Source: Hyphococcus sp. (GTDB lineage Bacteria > Pseudomonadota > Alphaproteobacteria > Caulobacterales > Parvularculaceae). From it: DNA of 64,000 nucleotides. The stretch lies in the NCBI GenBank assembly GCA_013002535.1, contig JABDJK010000001.1, positions 1 to 64,000 on the forward strand, given 5' to 3'. Position 1 is the first letter of the stretch. Each line of letters begins with the position of its first letter. The position numbers and the translations under genes are program-made. The notes beneath the pieces are model-generated. The model searched no databases. It had not been told where the DNA came from and saw nothing but the letters and a program-made list of their open reading frames with translations. Below are positions 42,465 to 51,039 of this stretch, one piece after another.

Positions 42465-42947
42465 ATGACAATTCGAATTTCAGTTGGCTTGGCGGTGCTT
42501 CACATGATTTTCGCGAACAGCGCATCTGCACAATTGGTCCAAAACAGTAATGAACCAATCGATATTACAGGCGACACGGCTGAGTTTCATGAAAATACGG
42601 CGATATGGACCGGCAACGTCAGGATCACGCAAGGTGAATCCATCCTAACTGCCGAACGTATAGAGGCCGAACTTACCGAAGGCGGTGATTTTGACACTAT
42701 TCACGCGATCGGTTCGGTCCGTTATTCAAACGGCGCCGAAGCGATTACGGGGGATCGCGCGGTCTTCAACGACACTGCTCGTACAATAACCATTTCAGAA
42801 AATGTACTCGTCACTCAAGGTAAACAAGTCCTTTCGGCGGGCATCGTTACGTACTGGATTGATACAGGCAAAGTACGATTCTTGCCCGCAGCCGGCAAAA
42901 GAATACGCGGAATTTTCTATACCAAGTCGGAAGAAAACCAGCTTTAA
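42465..42947 (+). CDS. lptA: LPS transport periplasmic protein LptA
   Basis: 160 residues from ATG 42465, placed by GAGGAAA just upstream. Signal peptide (ISVGLAVLHMIFANSASAQ), then the OstA-like fold: NEPIDITGDTAEFHENTAIW, ILTAERIEAELTEG, AITGDRAVFNDTARTITISE. LptA oligomers bridge the periplasm for LPS. It sits between lptC and lptB. Confidence 0.92.
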   Translation: MTIRISVGLAVLHMIFANSASAQLVQNSNEPIDITGDTAEFHENTAIWTGNVRITQGESILTAERIEAELTEGGDFDTIHAIGSVRYSNGAEAITGDRAVFNDTARTITISENVLVTQGKQVLSAGIVTYWIDTGKVRFLPAAGKRIRGIFYTKSEENQL

Positions 42948-42993
42948 CGGTAATTGCTTGAATTTCACTGAAATTTAAAGAGAGAAGAGCTTA

Positions 42994-43809
42994 ATGAGCG
43001 CCGATATGGAAGAGAATTCAGCGCATTCATCGCCTCTTGGCGAAACAGGTATACGCTCCGCGTCGACACCTTACGTGATCGAAGGCGGCGGTTCGTTATC
43101 CGCGCGCAACCTCGGAAAATCTTTCAAACGAAAGCCTGTGGTGCGCGGCGTTTCCATGTCCGTTAACCGCGGCGAAGTAGTCGGGTTGCTTGGCCCAAAC
43201 GGCGCCGGCAAGACCACATGCTTCTACATGATTACTGGTTTGGTCCCTTCTGATAGCGGCAAAATATCGCTCGACGGATATGACATCACGAATTTGCCGA
43301 TGTATCAGCGCGCACGATTGGGCATTGGATATCTGCCGCAAGAGGCATCAATATTTCGCGGCTTAACTGTCGAACAAAACCTGCGCGCTGTTGTTGAACT
43401 AGTCGAGAAGAATAAAGACAAACAACAATCTCTTATCGATGAACTATTGAACGAGTTTCATATTACGCATTTACGCGGCGCGCCAGCGTTGGCATTGTCA
43501 GGCGGAGAACGCAGGCGCGTGGAAATTGCACGGGCGTTGGCGACCGCTCCATCGTTTATGCTGCTTGATGAACCATTCGCCGGCATCGATCCTTTGGCGA
43601 TTGGCGAAATTCGTGAACTGGTAATTCATCTAAAAGAACGTGGAATAGGCGTGTTGATCACTGACCACAACGTACGAGAAACCCTCGATATAATTGATCG
43701 CGCGTATATCATTCACGAAGGCGAATTGTTGATTGAAGGCGAACCTGACAAAATTATCGGCGATCAAGATGTTCGCCGTGTCTACCTTGGTGATCGATTT
43801 AAAATGTAG
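42994..43809 (+). CDS. lptB: LPS export ABC transporter ATP-binding protein LptB
   Basis: 271 residues. Walker A GPNGAGKTT (67-75), Q-loop YLPQEASIFRGLTVEQNL, signature LSGGERRRVEIARALA, Walker B MLLDEPFAGIDP and switch H in ITDHNVRETL. An extra N-terminal stretch of about 30 residues precedes the usual start. LptB powers LPS extraction by LptFG at the inner membrane. A good Shine-Dalgarno (AGAGAAGAG) precedes it; rpoN starts 15 bases after its stop. Confidence 0.95.
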   Translation: MSADMEENSAHSSPLGETGIRSASTPYVIEGGGSLSARNLGKSFKRKPVVRGVSMSVNRGEVVGLLGPNGAGKTTCFYMITGLVPSDSGKISLDGYDITNLPMYQRARLGIGYLPQEASIFRGLTVEQNLRAVVELVEKNKDKQQSLIDELLNEFHITHLRGAPALALSGGERRRVEIARALATAPSFMLLDEPFAGIDPLAIGEIRELVIHLKERGIGVLITDHNVRETLDIIDRAYIIHEGELLIEGEPDKIIGDQDVRRVYLGDRFKM

Positions 43810-43824
43810 GTGTAAGGGGGCGTT

Positions 43825-45342
43825 GTGGCGTTAGCTCCAAAACTTGAATTTCGGCAATCACAGCAGCTTGTGATGACGCCGCAACTGCAACAAGCGATCA
43901 AATTGTTGCAGCTATCAAATCTCGAACTGAGTGAATTTGTTGCAAAACAATTGGAGGAAAACCCATTCCTCGAAGCCGATGAATCAAGCCCGGACGCACC
44001 CAGTGAGCGGCGCGGCGCAGAAAAATCAGAGCAACCTTCCGAAAAGTCCAATAATGAAGTGGACCTAACCAAAGACGAATCGCTCAAGGCTGCCAATGAA
44101 GCGCTGGACGCCTCTTACGAAGACATTGATCCGAGCGCAAGCAAGGCCGACCAGTCAGCAAGTGACTTTCAAACGAATGATTGGTCCTCAGTGGGTAGCG
44201 GCGGCGGAGCTCTCACTAGCGACGACCGCGAGTTCGGCGCAACACTGAGCAAGGAAGTTTCACTCCATGATCATTTGACCGACCAGCTTCGGCTTTCGAC
44301 GCAATCACCTTCGCAATTATTCGTCGGCGCGTATCTCATAGACCTTATTGATGATGCTGGGTATATTCGCGACACTCTGGAAGACGTTGCTGAACGCTTG
44401 GGCGCTGATCTATCCGACGTCGTTGAAACACATAAAATGTTAACGCGATTTGACCCTGTCGGTGTTGGCGCACGCGATTTAAAGGAATGCCTGCAGCTTC
44501 AGCTTGAAGAAGCAAACCGATACGACCCGGCCATGCAGAAATTCATTGAGAACATTGAGTTGTTGGCAAAAAGCGACCTCAAAAACCTGATGCGAGTCAC
44601 TGACTCAAATGAGGAAGATGTTCGCGAAATGATAGCAGAAATTCGAGCACTGACGCCTAAACCAGGATATGCTTACGGCGGCGGTGCTCTGCAATCCATA
44701 GAGCCGGATGTGTTTGTTCGTCCATCTTCAGATGGCGGCTGGAAAGTCGAATTAAACAACAATACGCTTCCGCGTGTCCTCGTAAATCAAAACTATTATG
44801 CAAAGCTCAGCAAAAACAATAATCGGGATGAAGATAAATTATTCGTGTCGGAACAATTTGCCAATGCGAACTGGCTTGCAAAAAGCCTTGATCAACGCGC
44901 CCGCACAATTTTAAAGGTATCAAGCGAAATCGTTCGACAACAAGATGCATTCTTTGCATACGGCATTAAGCATCTAAAACCTATGAATCTTAAAACCGTC
45001 GCCACTGCGGTCGATATGCACGAATCGACGATTTCGCGCGTGACATCGAATAAATATATGGCGACGTCGAGGGGGCTATTTGAATTAAAATATTTCTTCA
45101 CAGCATCAATAGAATCTTCGACGGGTGGAGAAGCCCATTCAGCGGAATCCGTTCGGCACAGGATTAGCGAACTAATTGACGAAGAAACCAAAGACGCGAT
45201 CTTATCTGACGATAAAATTGTGGAGCTTTTAAAGTCAGAAGGCATCGATATCGCACGGCGAACAGTGGCTAAGTACCGGGAAACATTGAATATTCCGTCA
45301 TCGATCCAGCGTCGCCGAGCAATGTTGCAAACGGCGCTCTAA
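43825..45342 (+). CDS. rpoN: RNA polymerase sigma-54 factor
   Basis: 505 residues with a GTG start (AAGGGGG just upstream). Region I is Gln/Leu-rich (QSQQLVMTPQLQQAIKLLQL), then an acidic Ser/Asp region II, the core-binding domain, the helix-turn-helix ATAVDMHESTISRVTSNKYM, and the RpoN box ARRTVAKYRETL near the C-terminus for -24 recognition. It directs transcription that depends on enhancer-binding activators. The promoter at 22850-22864 before flgF in this window is a matching target. Confidence 0.96.
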   Translation: MALAPKLEFRQSQQLVMTPQLQQAIKLLQLSNLELSEFVAKQLEENPFLEADESSPDAPSERRGAEKSEQPSEKSNNEVDLTKDESLKAANEALDASYEDIDPSASKADQSASDFQTNDWSSVGSGGGALTSDDREFGATLSKEVSLHDHLTDQLRLSTQSPSQLFVGAYLIDLIDDAGYIRDTLEDVAERLGADLSDVVETHKMLTRFDPVGVGARDLKECLQLQLEEANRYDPAMQKFIENIELLAKSDLKNLMRVTDSNEEDVREMIAEIRALTPKPGYAYGGGALQSIEPDVFVRPSSDGGWKVELNNNTLPRVLVNQNYYAKLSKNNNRDEDKLFVSEQFANANWLAKSLDQRARTILKVSSEIVRQQDAFFAYGIKHLKPMNLKTVATAVDMHESTISRVTSNKYMATSRGLFELKYFFTASIESSTGGEAHSAESVRHRISELIDEETKDAILSDDKIVELLKSEGIDIARRTVAKYRETLNIPSSIQRRRAMLQTAL

Positions 45343-45418
45343 GTCTTTAATCCGCTCTTGTGGCGCCAATATATTAAATCACTGATGCAGCTGCAGTTTT
45401 CGAAACACGGTAGAGATA

Positions 45419-45997
45419 ATGGATATTCAGGTAAGCGGTAAAAACATGGATTTGGGCGATGCCTTGCAAGCGCACGTCTCGGAACGACTGGCCGACGGGG
45501 TTAAGAAATACTTTGATCACGGCGCGGAAGCCGCAGTAACCTTTTCGAAGGAACGCCACCTGGTCGGATGTGATTTAACGGCTCACTTATCATCAGGCGT
45601 TTTCCTCGCAGCGCATGGAGAGGGGGGTGACGCTTACAGTGCTTTCGAAGAAAGCCTTGAAAAACTCGAAAAACGTGTTCGCCGATACAAACGCCGATTA
45701 AAAAACCATCATGCAAACGGCAAAGACCCGTTACCGGCAGAATCGGCATCGTATTATTTGTTGGAACCGTTGCAATCCGAAACCGATGACGAGGACGTTA
45801 ACGAAGACCCCACGCCCATCGTCGTCGCCGAAAGCGAGACAGTCTTACGCGAAATGACAGTTGGCGCAGCAGTCATGCAATTGGACCTTTCTGATCAATC
45901 GACTGTAGTATTTAAAAACGCGGCGCACGGTCGATTAAATGTCGTTTACAAGCGGCGTGACGGTAATGTCGGCTGGATTGATCCGAAAGCGACATGA
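45419..45997 (+). CDS. hpf: Ribosome hibernation promoting factor, long form
   Basis: 192 residues. The N-terminal S30AE domain (MDIQVSGKNMDLGDALQAHV, then EESLEKLEKRVRRYKRRLK) binds the decoding region. A linker leads to a C-terminal dimerisation domain (LREMTVGAAVMQLDLSDQST, GRLNVVYKRRDGNVGWIDP). Long HPF makes 100S ribosome dimers in stationary phase. Its position between rpoN and ptsN is the standard one. Confidence 0.93.
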   Translation: MDIQVSGKNMDLGDALQAHVSERLADGVKKYFDHGAEAAVTFSKERHLVGCDLTAHLSSGVFLAAHGEGGDAYSAFEESLEKLEKRVRRYKRRLKNHHANGKDPLPAESASYYLLEPLQSETDDEDVNEDPTPIVVAESETVLREMTVGAAVMQLDLSDQSTVVFKNAAHGRLNVVYKRRDGNVGWIDPKAT

Positions 45998-46077
45998 GTG
46001 TTTGAGTTTCATGACGCCGGCGGATCCAGTTATGATTATTTGTGATGTTTATTGCGTAGAAAGTGTGGTGATCAGCG

Positions 46078-46542
46078 ATGCGATTTAGTGAATTGCTAAC
46101 AGCTGAATGTGTCCTTCCTGATATAATGGCCAATTGCAAACGCGAAGCTTTTAAAGTGATCGCGGAGCATGCTGCGATGAGCGCTGGGGTGAGCGCCAAT
46201 GAGATAGTCAATGTTTTGCTTAATCGCGAGAAGCTCGGCTCCACAGGCGTTGGTGAGGGCGTAGCAATTCCGCACGCAAAAATTGACGATTTGCCGAAGA
46301 TCACAGGCGTTTTAGCGCGATTGTCGAAACCGATCGATTTCGACGCAATGGACGACCAGCCCGTCGATCTAGTATTCGCATTATTGGCGCCGACAAACGC
46401 TACGGCGGCGCACTTAAAAGCATTGGCGCAAGTCTCCCGACTCTTACGCGATGATGACGTCCGCGATGCTTTGCGTGGGGCCGATTCTGCGGAGGCTATG
46501 TATCTGATTGCAACGTCGGATCACCGTGACAACGCCGCTTAA
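46078..46542 (+). CDS. ptsN: PTS IIA-like nitrogen regulatory protein PtsN
   Basis: 154 residues, EIIA-Ntr type. The phosphorylated histidine is His66 in GVGEGVAIPHAKID; flanking LLNREKLGSTG and LVFALLAPTNATAAHLKALA are typical. It receives phosphate from the PEP-PtsP-NPr chain and regulates potassium, nitrogen or envelope functions through protein contacts. It is last in the rpoN block and converges on a DUF1150 gene. Confidence 0.94.
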   Translation: MRFSELLTAECVLPDIMANCKREAFKVIAEHAAMSAGVSANEIVNVLLNREKLGSTGVGEGVAIPHAKIDDLPKITGVLARLSKPIDFDAMDDQPVDLVFALLAPTNATAAHLKALAQVSRLLRDDDVRDALRGADSAEAMYLIATSDHRDNAA

Positions 46543-46568
46543 TATTTTGGGATTATCAAATTGCGAGC

Positions 46569-46865
46569 TTAGTGAACGCTCACAGGGTTCATTTCATGTT
46601 GGCGCGCTGCGGCGAACGCCAATTCTCGATCGCCAACCAACGCGATCCGCTCACCATCCCCGGAGTGAACAGAATACAAGACAGCATTTTCTTCAATATC
46701 GACTTCCAATTCGCCATCTTCATTAACGAGATCGTCGATAACGTCATCAGCAGTTACCGCGCGTATATAGACAAGTTTGCGCCCGCCGAGCTTTGCAAGC
46801 TCATTCACACTGACTTCAATGTTTTCAGTGTTGGAATTCGCTGTATGATTTTTGGTCCATGCCAT
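46569..46865 (-). CDS. DUF1150 family protein
   Basis: 98 residues. The family pattern is visible: ELAKLGGRKLVYIRAVTADD, YSVHSGDGERIALVGDRELA, and the conserved end FAAARQHEMNPVSVH. Function unknown; in alphaproteobacteria it is often next to small heat-shock protein genes, which is not the case here. It is a single-gene unit converging on ptsN. Confidence 0.85.
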   Translation of the reverse strand: MAWTKNHTANSNTENIEVSVNELAKLGGRKLVYIRAVTADDVIDDLVNEDGELEVDIEENAVLYSVHSGDGERIALVGDRELAFAAARQHEMNPVSVH

Positions 46866-47109
46866 TTTATAAATTCATCCATTCGGTAAAACCGGCCTTA
46901 GAAATTGATTTTCCGTACGATTGACTATCAATTCGTGAATATTTCCGATTCCAAGCCTTCGAAACTCCAATTACCAGCTAATGCCTCGCCGTGGTCAACA
47001 TGTAAGCAAGTATAAATACGTTTCAATGACAGGAATGCGGCAATTCCGTGCAATCCGTTAACCAATTCGTGAGTTTAAGTTTTTCGATCTCGATTAGAGC
47101 AATCCTAAC

Positions 47110-48105
47110 CTAGGCGAAATTTTCAGATATAATCTTCGCATGCAAGGCTGGGTCAATATTGCCGCCTGACAGAACAACAACTACATTTTGACCGGTGATT
47201 TCATATTTTCCGGATAACACACCCGCAAGGGCGACCGCGCCGCCAGGCTCCACCGTCAATTTCAAATGTTTGCTGGCGAAGGCTACTGCTTCACAAACTT
47301 CTTGCTCTGACACCTCTGCGCCAGCCGAAACACGCCTTTCCAAAATTGGCAGGGTCAAACTTCCCGGCGTTGGCGTTGCAATCGCATCGCAAATCGTCGT
47401 TTGCGAGACGTCAGCATATTGTCGCTCGCCAGATTGAATTGACGCCCAGGTTTCAGAAAAGTTTTGCGGTTCAGCAATGAAGACTTTGGCGGAACCGGCA
47501 ATATCTTCCAAAATTGTAGCACAGCCCGCAGCCAAACCGCCGCCGCCGCAAGGCGCAATAAACGCATCCAGTCGAACGTCTTGTTCCATCAGCGCCAAAA
47601 CCGTCTCCAGCGCTAGCGTCCCTTGCCCCTCAATAATATCGGGGTGATCAAATGATGGCGCGAGCGCCATTGATTTTTTCGCCAGAATTTCGCGCGCAAT
47701 GTCTTCGCGGTCTTCGGTATACCGGTCATATTCAACAATTTTTGCACCGAGTTTTCTCACGGCATCAGCTTTTATGGAGGGCGCGTCCGCTGGCATAATG
47801 ATCGTGGCCGGCATTTCAAACATCTTGGCAGCGCGTGCAACGCCCTGCGCGTGATTACCCGACGACCATGCCAAAATTCCGTCACGTCGCTGCTCCGCCA
47901 AAAGTTTGGAAACAAGGTTGTAAGCGCCGCGGAATTTGAAAGCCCCGCCGAGCTGCAACACCTCAGCCTTTAAAAAAACGCGCGCGCCCGCGATCTCATT
48001 CAGAACGTCATTCTCAATGAGCGGTGTCTTGACCGCGAGGCCATTAATTCGTTTCGCGGCCGCGCGAACACCTTCTGCTGTAATTTCACGATCAGGAATT
48101 TGCAT
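47110..48105 (-). CDS. Threonine/serine dehydratase, PLP-dependent
   Basis: 331 residues from ATG 48105; the longer frame to 48159 adds an unlikely hydrophobic stretch. Fold type II PLP enzyme: LGGAFKFRGAYN (Schiff-base lysine), WSSGNHAQGVARAAK, and the glycine-rich phosphate loop APCGGGGLAAGCA, ending VVVLSGGNIDP. It has no C-terminal ACT domain, so it is the short catabolic or serine racemase-like form. Either threonine deamination or racemase activity is possible. It stands alone between DUF1150 and uppP. Confidence 0.88.
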   Translation of the reverse strand: MQIPDREITAEGVRAAAKRINGLAVKTPLIENDVLNEIAGARVFLKAEVLQLGGAFKFRGAYNLVSKLLAEQRRDGILAWSSGNHAQGVARAAKMFEMPATIIMPADAPSIKADAVRKLGAKIVEYDRYTEDREDIAREILAKKSMALAPSFDHPDIIEGQGTLALETVLALMEQDVRLDAFIAPCGGGGLAAGCATILEDIAGSAKVFIAEPQNFSETWASIQSGERQYADVSQTTICDAIATPTPGSLTLPILERRVSAGAEVSEQEVCEAVAFASKHLKLTVEPGGAVALAGVLSGKYEITGQNVVVVLSGGNIDPALHAKIISENFA

Positions 48106-48222
48106 GGTGATAAGACTGACCAGGATAAAAAATTCGAATATCAAACTCGAGTTCGACAACGATAGGCCGAATGCTTGTCAATTTAAAGAATTGCGGCCGT
48201 CGCTAAACAATTATCACAATTC

Positions 48223-49032
48223 CTAGTTGACCATCGCAGCTAGGTAAATCAACGCAAGGCCTAACAAAATTCGATAGATGACAAATGGCGTGAAGCTCAT
48301 TCGTTCCGTCATTTTCATGAAGATGCTGATCGCCAAATATGCTGAAATGAAAGAAAGCACAGCGACAATCAGCGCGGCAGCCGCACCGCCGTCTGAGCCT
48401 TCCGAAATCAATTCCAGACCGGCAAACAGCCCGAAAGCCGAAATGGTTGGAATGGCGAGCAACATGGAAAATCGCGCCGATTCCTTTCGAGACCAGCCGA
48501 AATAACGGGCGGCGGTAATCGTAATCCCGGATCGTGATACGCCCGGGATAACAGCAAGCGATTGCGCAGCGCCAATACCAAGAACGACGCGCCAATTGAG
48601 ACGCTCCAATGAACCGCCACTCAAACTGGATCTATCTGCGTGCCAGAGCAGCCCGCCGAAAACTATGCTGGCGACGCCAATTACTAGAGGCGATCGGAGC
48701 GCGGTAATTAAATCAAGTGAAACCATAGCTCCGGCAACTATTAGAATTGGTATTGTCGCGAGCGCGATGAACAGGAAAAGCTGGCGATTGTCGCTCTCGC
48801 GTATCAACAACGTATCGATTCCGCCGCGGAACAGCATCATTGTTTCATCTCTGAAATACAAAAACACAGCGAATAGCGAACCCAAATGCGCGGCTATATC
48901 AATCAGCGGTCCCTGATCTTGCCAGCTCTCGATCGCTATTGGCGCCAGAATTAGATGGGCCGAAGACGATACCGGAATGAATTCAGTGATGCCCTGAATA
49001 ATCGCGAGCACAAAAAGCTGGATTAGCGGCAT
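48223..49032 (-). CDS. uppP: Undecaprenyl-diphosphatase UppP (BacA)
   Basis: 269 residues, eight membrane segments. Catalytic motifs are present: QGITEFIPVSSSAHLILAP (Glu-rich motif plus PVSSSAHL) and VIPGVSRSGITITAARYFG. The enzyme regenerates undecaprenyl phosphate for peptidoglycan and other envelope polymers. It lies 34 bp downstream of the response regulator gene on the same strand. Confidence 0.95.
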   Translation of the reverse strand: MPLIQLFVLAIIQGITEFIPVSSSAHLILAPIAIESWQDQGPLIDIAAHLGSLFAVFLYFRDETMMLFRGGIDTLLIRESDNRQLFLFIALATIPILIVAGAMVSLDLITALRSPLVIGVASIVFGGLLWHADRSSLSGGSLERLNWRVVLGIGAAQSLAVIPGVSRSGITITAARYFGWSRKESARFSMLLAIPTISAFGLFAGLELISEGSDGGAAAALIVAVLSFISAYLAISIFMKMTERMSFTPFVIYRILLGLALIYLAAMVN

Positions 49033-49066
49033 ACCGACCTGTTAATGCGCCATTTTAAGGCGACGA

Positions 49067-49480
49067 CTATTTGCTTGCGGCTTTACTCTCGGGCTCCACC
49101 GAAACATCAACGAAACCGATCTCGACCAACTTTTCCTGAATAGACGCTTTGTCAAACGGCTTTAAAATATGATATTCCGCGCCAGCAGCGCGCGCCAGGG
49201 TAAATTGCTGTGGATCGTTTTCTGTTGCACAAAGGACAATTGCCGGCCGTTCTTCAACTGGGAGGTCAGCCGCCCCGCGCAAGAAATCGAGCGCGCCCAT
49301 CGCTGGCAAATCCCAATCTAATAATACTGCCGCCGGCTTAAATTCCCGGCAGTAGTCGAGCCCTGCAGATGCGGATTCAGCCTGGCCAACGTCAATATTC
49401 AATTCAGTTAAAATTCGGACCGCGATTTCGCGAATGACGGCAGAATCATCAACGACAAGACATTTTTGCTGTTTGGGCAT
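49067..49480 (-). CDS. Single-domain response regulator
   Basis: 137 residues from ATG 49480, a receiver domain only. The acidic pair is in CLVVDDSAVIREIA, the phospho-acceptor Asp in AAVLLDWDLPAMG, the Thr in VLCATENDPQQ and the Lys in YHILKPFDK. A short tail follows. It lies 87 bp after chpT on the same strand, so it may exchange phosphate with ChpT or its kinase; unlike CpdR and DivK it lacks clear family signatures. Role by context only. Confidence 0.85.
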   Translation of the reverse strand: MPKQQKCLVVDDSAVIREIAVRILTELNIDVGQAESASAGLDYCREFKPAAVLLDWDLPAMGALDFLRGAADLPVEERPAIVLCATENDPQQFTLARAAGAEYHILKPFDKASIQEKLVEIGFVDVSVEPESKAASK

Positions 49481-49567
49481 GGGTAATCCGATTTGATCAC
49501 GAATAGTTATAATAGTGGTATTTTGCACCGCCGCACCTTATTCGAGGGTTAACGGCAGCGGTGATTT

Positions 49568-50242
49568 CTAGGCCCCCAAATCGAAGGAGGCCTGGAACGT
49601 CACGGATTTTTCTTCTCGCTGGATGATCATTTTGCCACCCGTTTCTGCGACGATCTTTGCCGCAATCAGGGCCGGCGTATATTTCGGCGCAAGATCATTT
49701 ACGTCGCCGCCGAGCGCGTTGACTAATCCGTCTTGAATCATTACGCGCTTGCCAGTCACGTGTATCCTGAAATCAGAAATCTTACCGGAAATCTCGACGT
49801 TGCCGCCGCGGGGGGCGCTGTCAGCGGCGGCATAAGCAAGAATTAACAAAACTTTGACGGCTTCTTTGGGCGCCAGTTCTGTGCCGAGCCCCCAAGTGAG
49901 TTCCGCCTTGGTGTGTCGGTATACGCCCTCCAACACCTTCTTGGCTTCTTCAAGGCTAATCTGAGCGCCATAACCGCCTGCAGCGCCATAGGCTAAGCGA
50001 GCATAGCTCAAGAGATCGATCGCTTTACCCGCGCCAGAACGAATAAGGTCCATGGCGGCGTCTCTCATACCGCCCTCCATATCCGGATCATCCAAAACAT
50101 CGAGGCCGGACCCAATGGCGCCGACCGGATTGATCAGGTCATGACAAACGCGCGACGACAAAAGCGCCGACAGTGCAACACTGTCCAGCTCAGCTTCGTT
50201 CACAGTTTCGGCGGAATTCGAATCCGGAAGGGCTTCAGACAT
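49568..50242 (-). CDS. chpT: Histidine phosphotransferase ChpT
   Basis: About 224 residues. The phosphorylated histidine is in LSSRVCHDLINPVGAIGSGL, the hallmark of ChpT, followed by a degenerate kinase-like ATPase fold (VLLILAYAAADSAPRGGNVE, LVNALGGD). ChpT dimerises and relays phosphate from CckA to CtrA and CpdR, controlling the cell cycle and motility in alphaproteobacteria. GTG 50251 or ATG 50242 may be the start; neither has a strong Shine-Dalgarno. A response regulator gene follows. Confidence 0.92.
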   Translation of the reverse strand: MSEALPDSNSAETVNEAELDSVALSALLSSRVCHDLINPVGAIGSGLDVLDDPDMEGGMRDAAMDLIRSGAGKAIDLLSYARLAYGAAGGYGAQISLEEAKKVLEGVYRHTKAELTWGLGTELAPKEAVKVLLILAYAAADSAPRGGNVEISGKISDFRIHVTGKRVMIQDGLVNALGGDVNDLAPKYTPALIAAKIVAETGGKMIIQREEKSVTFQASFDLGA

Positions 50243-50319
50243 GCGAGACACACTCTTGCTAAGGGTTTCTCTCGTTTTTGTCTGATTCGGGCGGCGACGG
50301 AGGAATATTCTCCGAGATA

Positions 50320-50682
50320 TTATAATTCAATCCATTGGCCGCTTTGATCGCGCACGCACTCGCCGGAGCCAGCTTGACCAATTAGTTTCTCCGCGGTGAG
50401 CGTCGCAGTGACATCCACCGAAACGCCGTTCCGTTTGGCGATATCGGCATAATAAGATTTCCGCTGCTGATTTATATCGCGAACTTCCCGACGCAATTCA
50501 GCGCTGGCGTCTCCGCCAGGCACAAATCCGAGATACCCGTCGGCTTGCTCGCCAACGACGCACGCGTCCTTCGCAGCCTCCACGATAGCACTCGCAGAAA
50601 AAGCCGGACTGACAGATATCGATGCGCCGGCAACAATTCCAGCCGCCATTCCAGCAAAATTCCGTTTTCTGATGTTTTTCAT
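50320..50682 (-). CDS. ydbL: YdbL family protein (DUF1318)
   Basis: 120 residues from ATG 50682, preceded by GAGG. Signal peptide (RNFAGMAAGIVAGASISVSP, cleaved after AFSAS). The YdbL pattern is plain: DACVVGEQADGYLGFVPGG, INQQRKSYYADIAKRNGVSV, EKLIGQAGSGECV, with an added final QWIEL. It is the third gene of a ydbH-ynbE-ydbL operon, 13 bases after ynbE. YdbL is proposed to regulate the YdbH-YnbE lipid-transport assembly in E. coli; its details remain limited. Confidence 0.88.
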   Translation of the reverse strand: MKNIRKRNFAGMAAGIVAGASISVSPAFSASAIVEAAKDACVVGEQADGYLGFVPGGDASAELRREVRDINQQRKSYYADIAKRNGVSVDVTATLTAEKLIGQAGSGECVRDQSGQWIEL

Positions 50683-50695
50683 GCGGCGCCTCGCC

Positions 50696-50905
50696 CTAGA
50701 ATATATCGGGGTTGTCATTGATGAGATCTTCGATCTCTTTATCAAGTTTCACACGAACTTCCTGATCGATTTTCACGTTCAGGTTCACCTCAATCGGTTT
50801 GTCACCGCCCTCGAGCTTGACTGTCGTACAAGCTGTGAGCGCCACTGCGGCAATGACTAGAGTATAAGCCGCGTATGAATATGATCGTAACTGTGCCATC
50901 GCCAA
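50696..50905 (-). CDS. ynbE: YnbE family outer-membrane lipoprotein
   Basis: 69 residues (or 67 from the second Met). A canonical lipobox ALTAC gives a lipidated cysteine, followed by TTVKLEGGDKPIEVNLNVKI with alternating beta-like character and VKLDKEIEDLI. In E. coli YnbE is an outer-membrane lipoprotein that stacks its beta strand on the C-terminus of YdbH to complete an inter-membrane bridge. It lies between ydbH and ydbL. Confidence 0.88.
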   Translation of the reverse strand: MAMAQLRSYSYAAYTLVIAAVALTACTTVKLEGGDKPIEVNLNVKIDQEVRVKLDKEIEDLINDNPDIF

Positions 50906-51039
50906 GCTCTTTTAGATCGAAACAGATAAATTATTCAACGCCACTAAACAAACCGTAACCAGCCCATACGGCAAAAGATAGGCGCGAATGTGAATCCTCC
51001 GCCTTGTTTGCGCCAATTATAGCCATATTCACCGCCATT

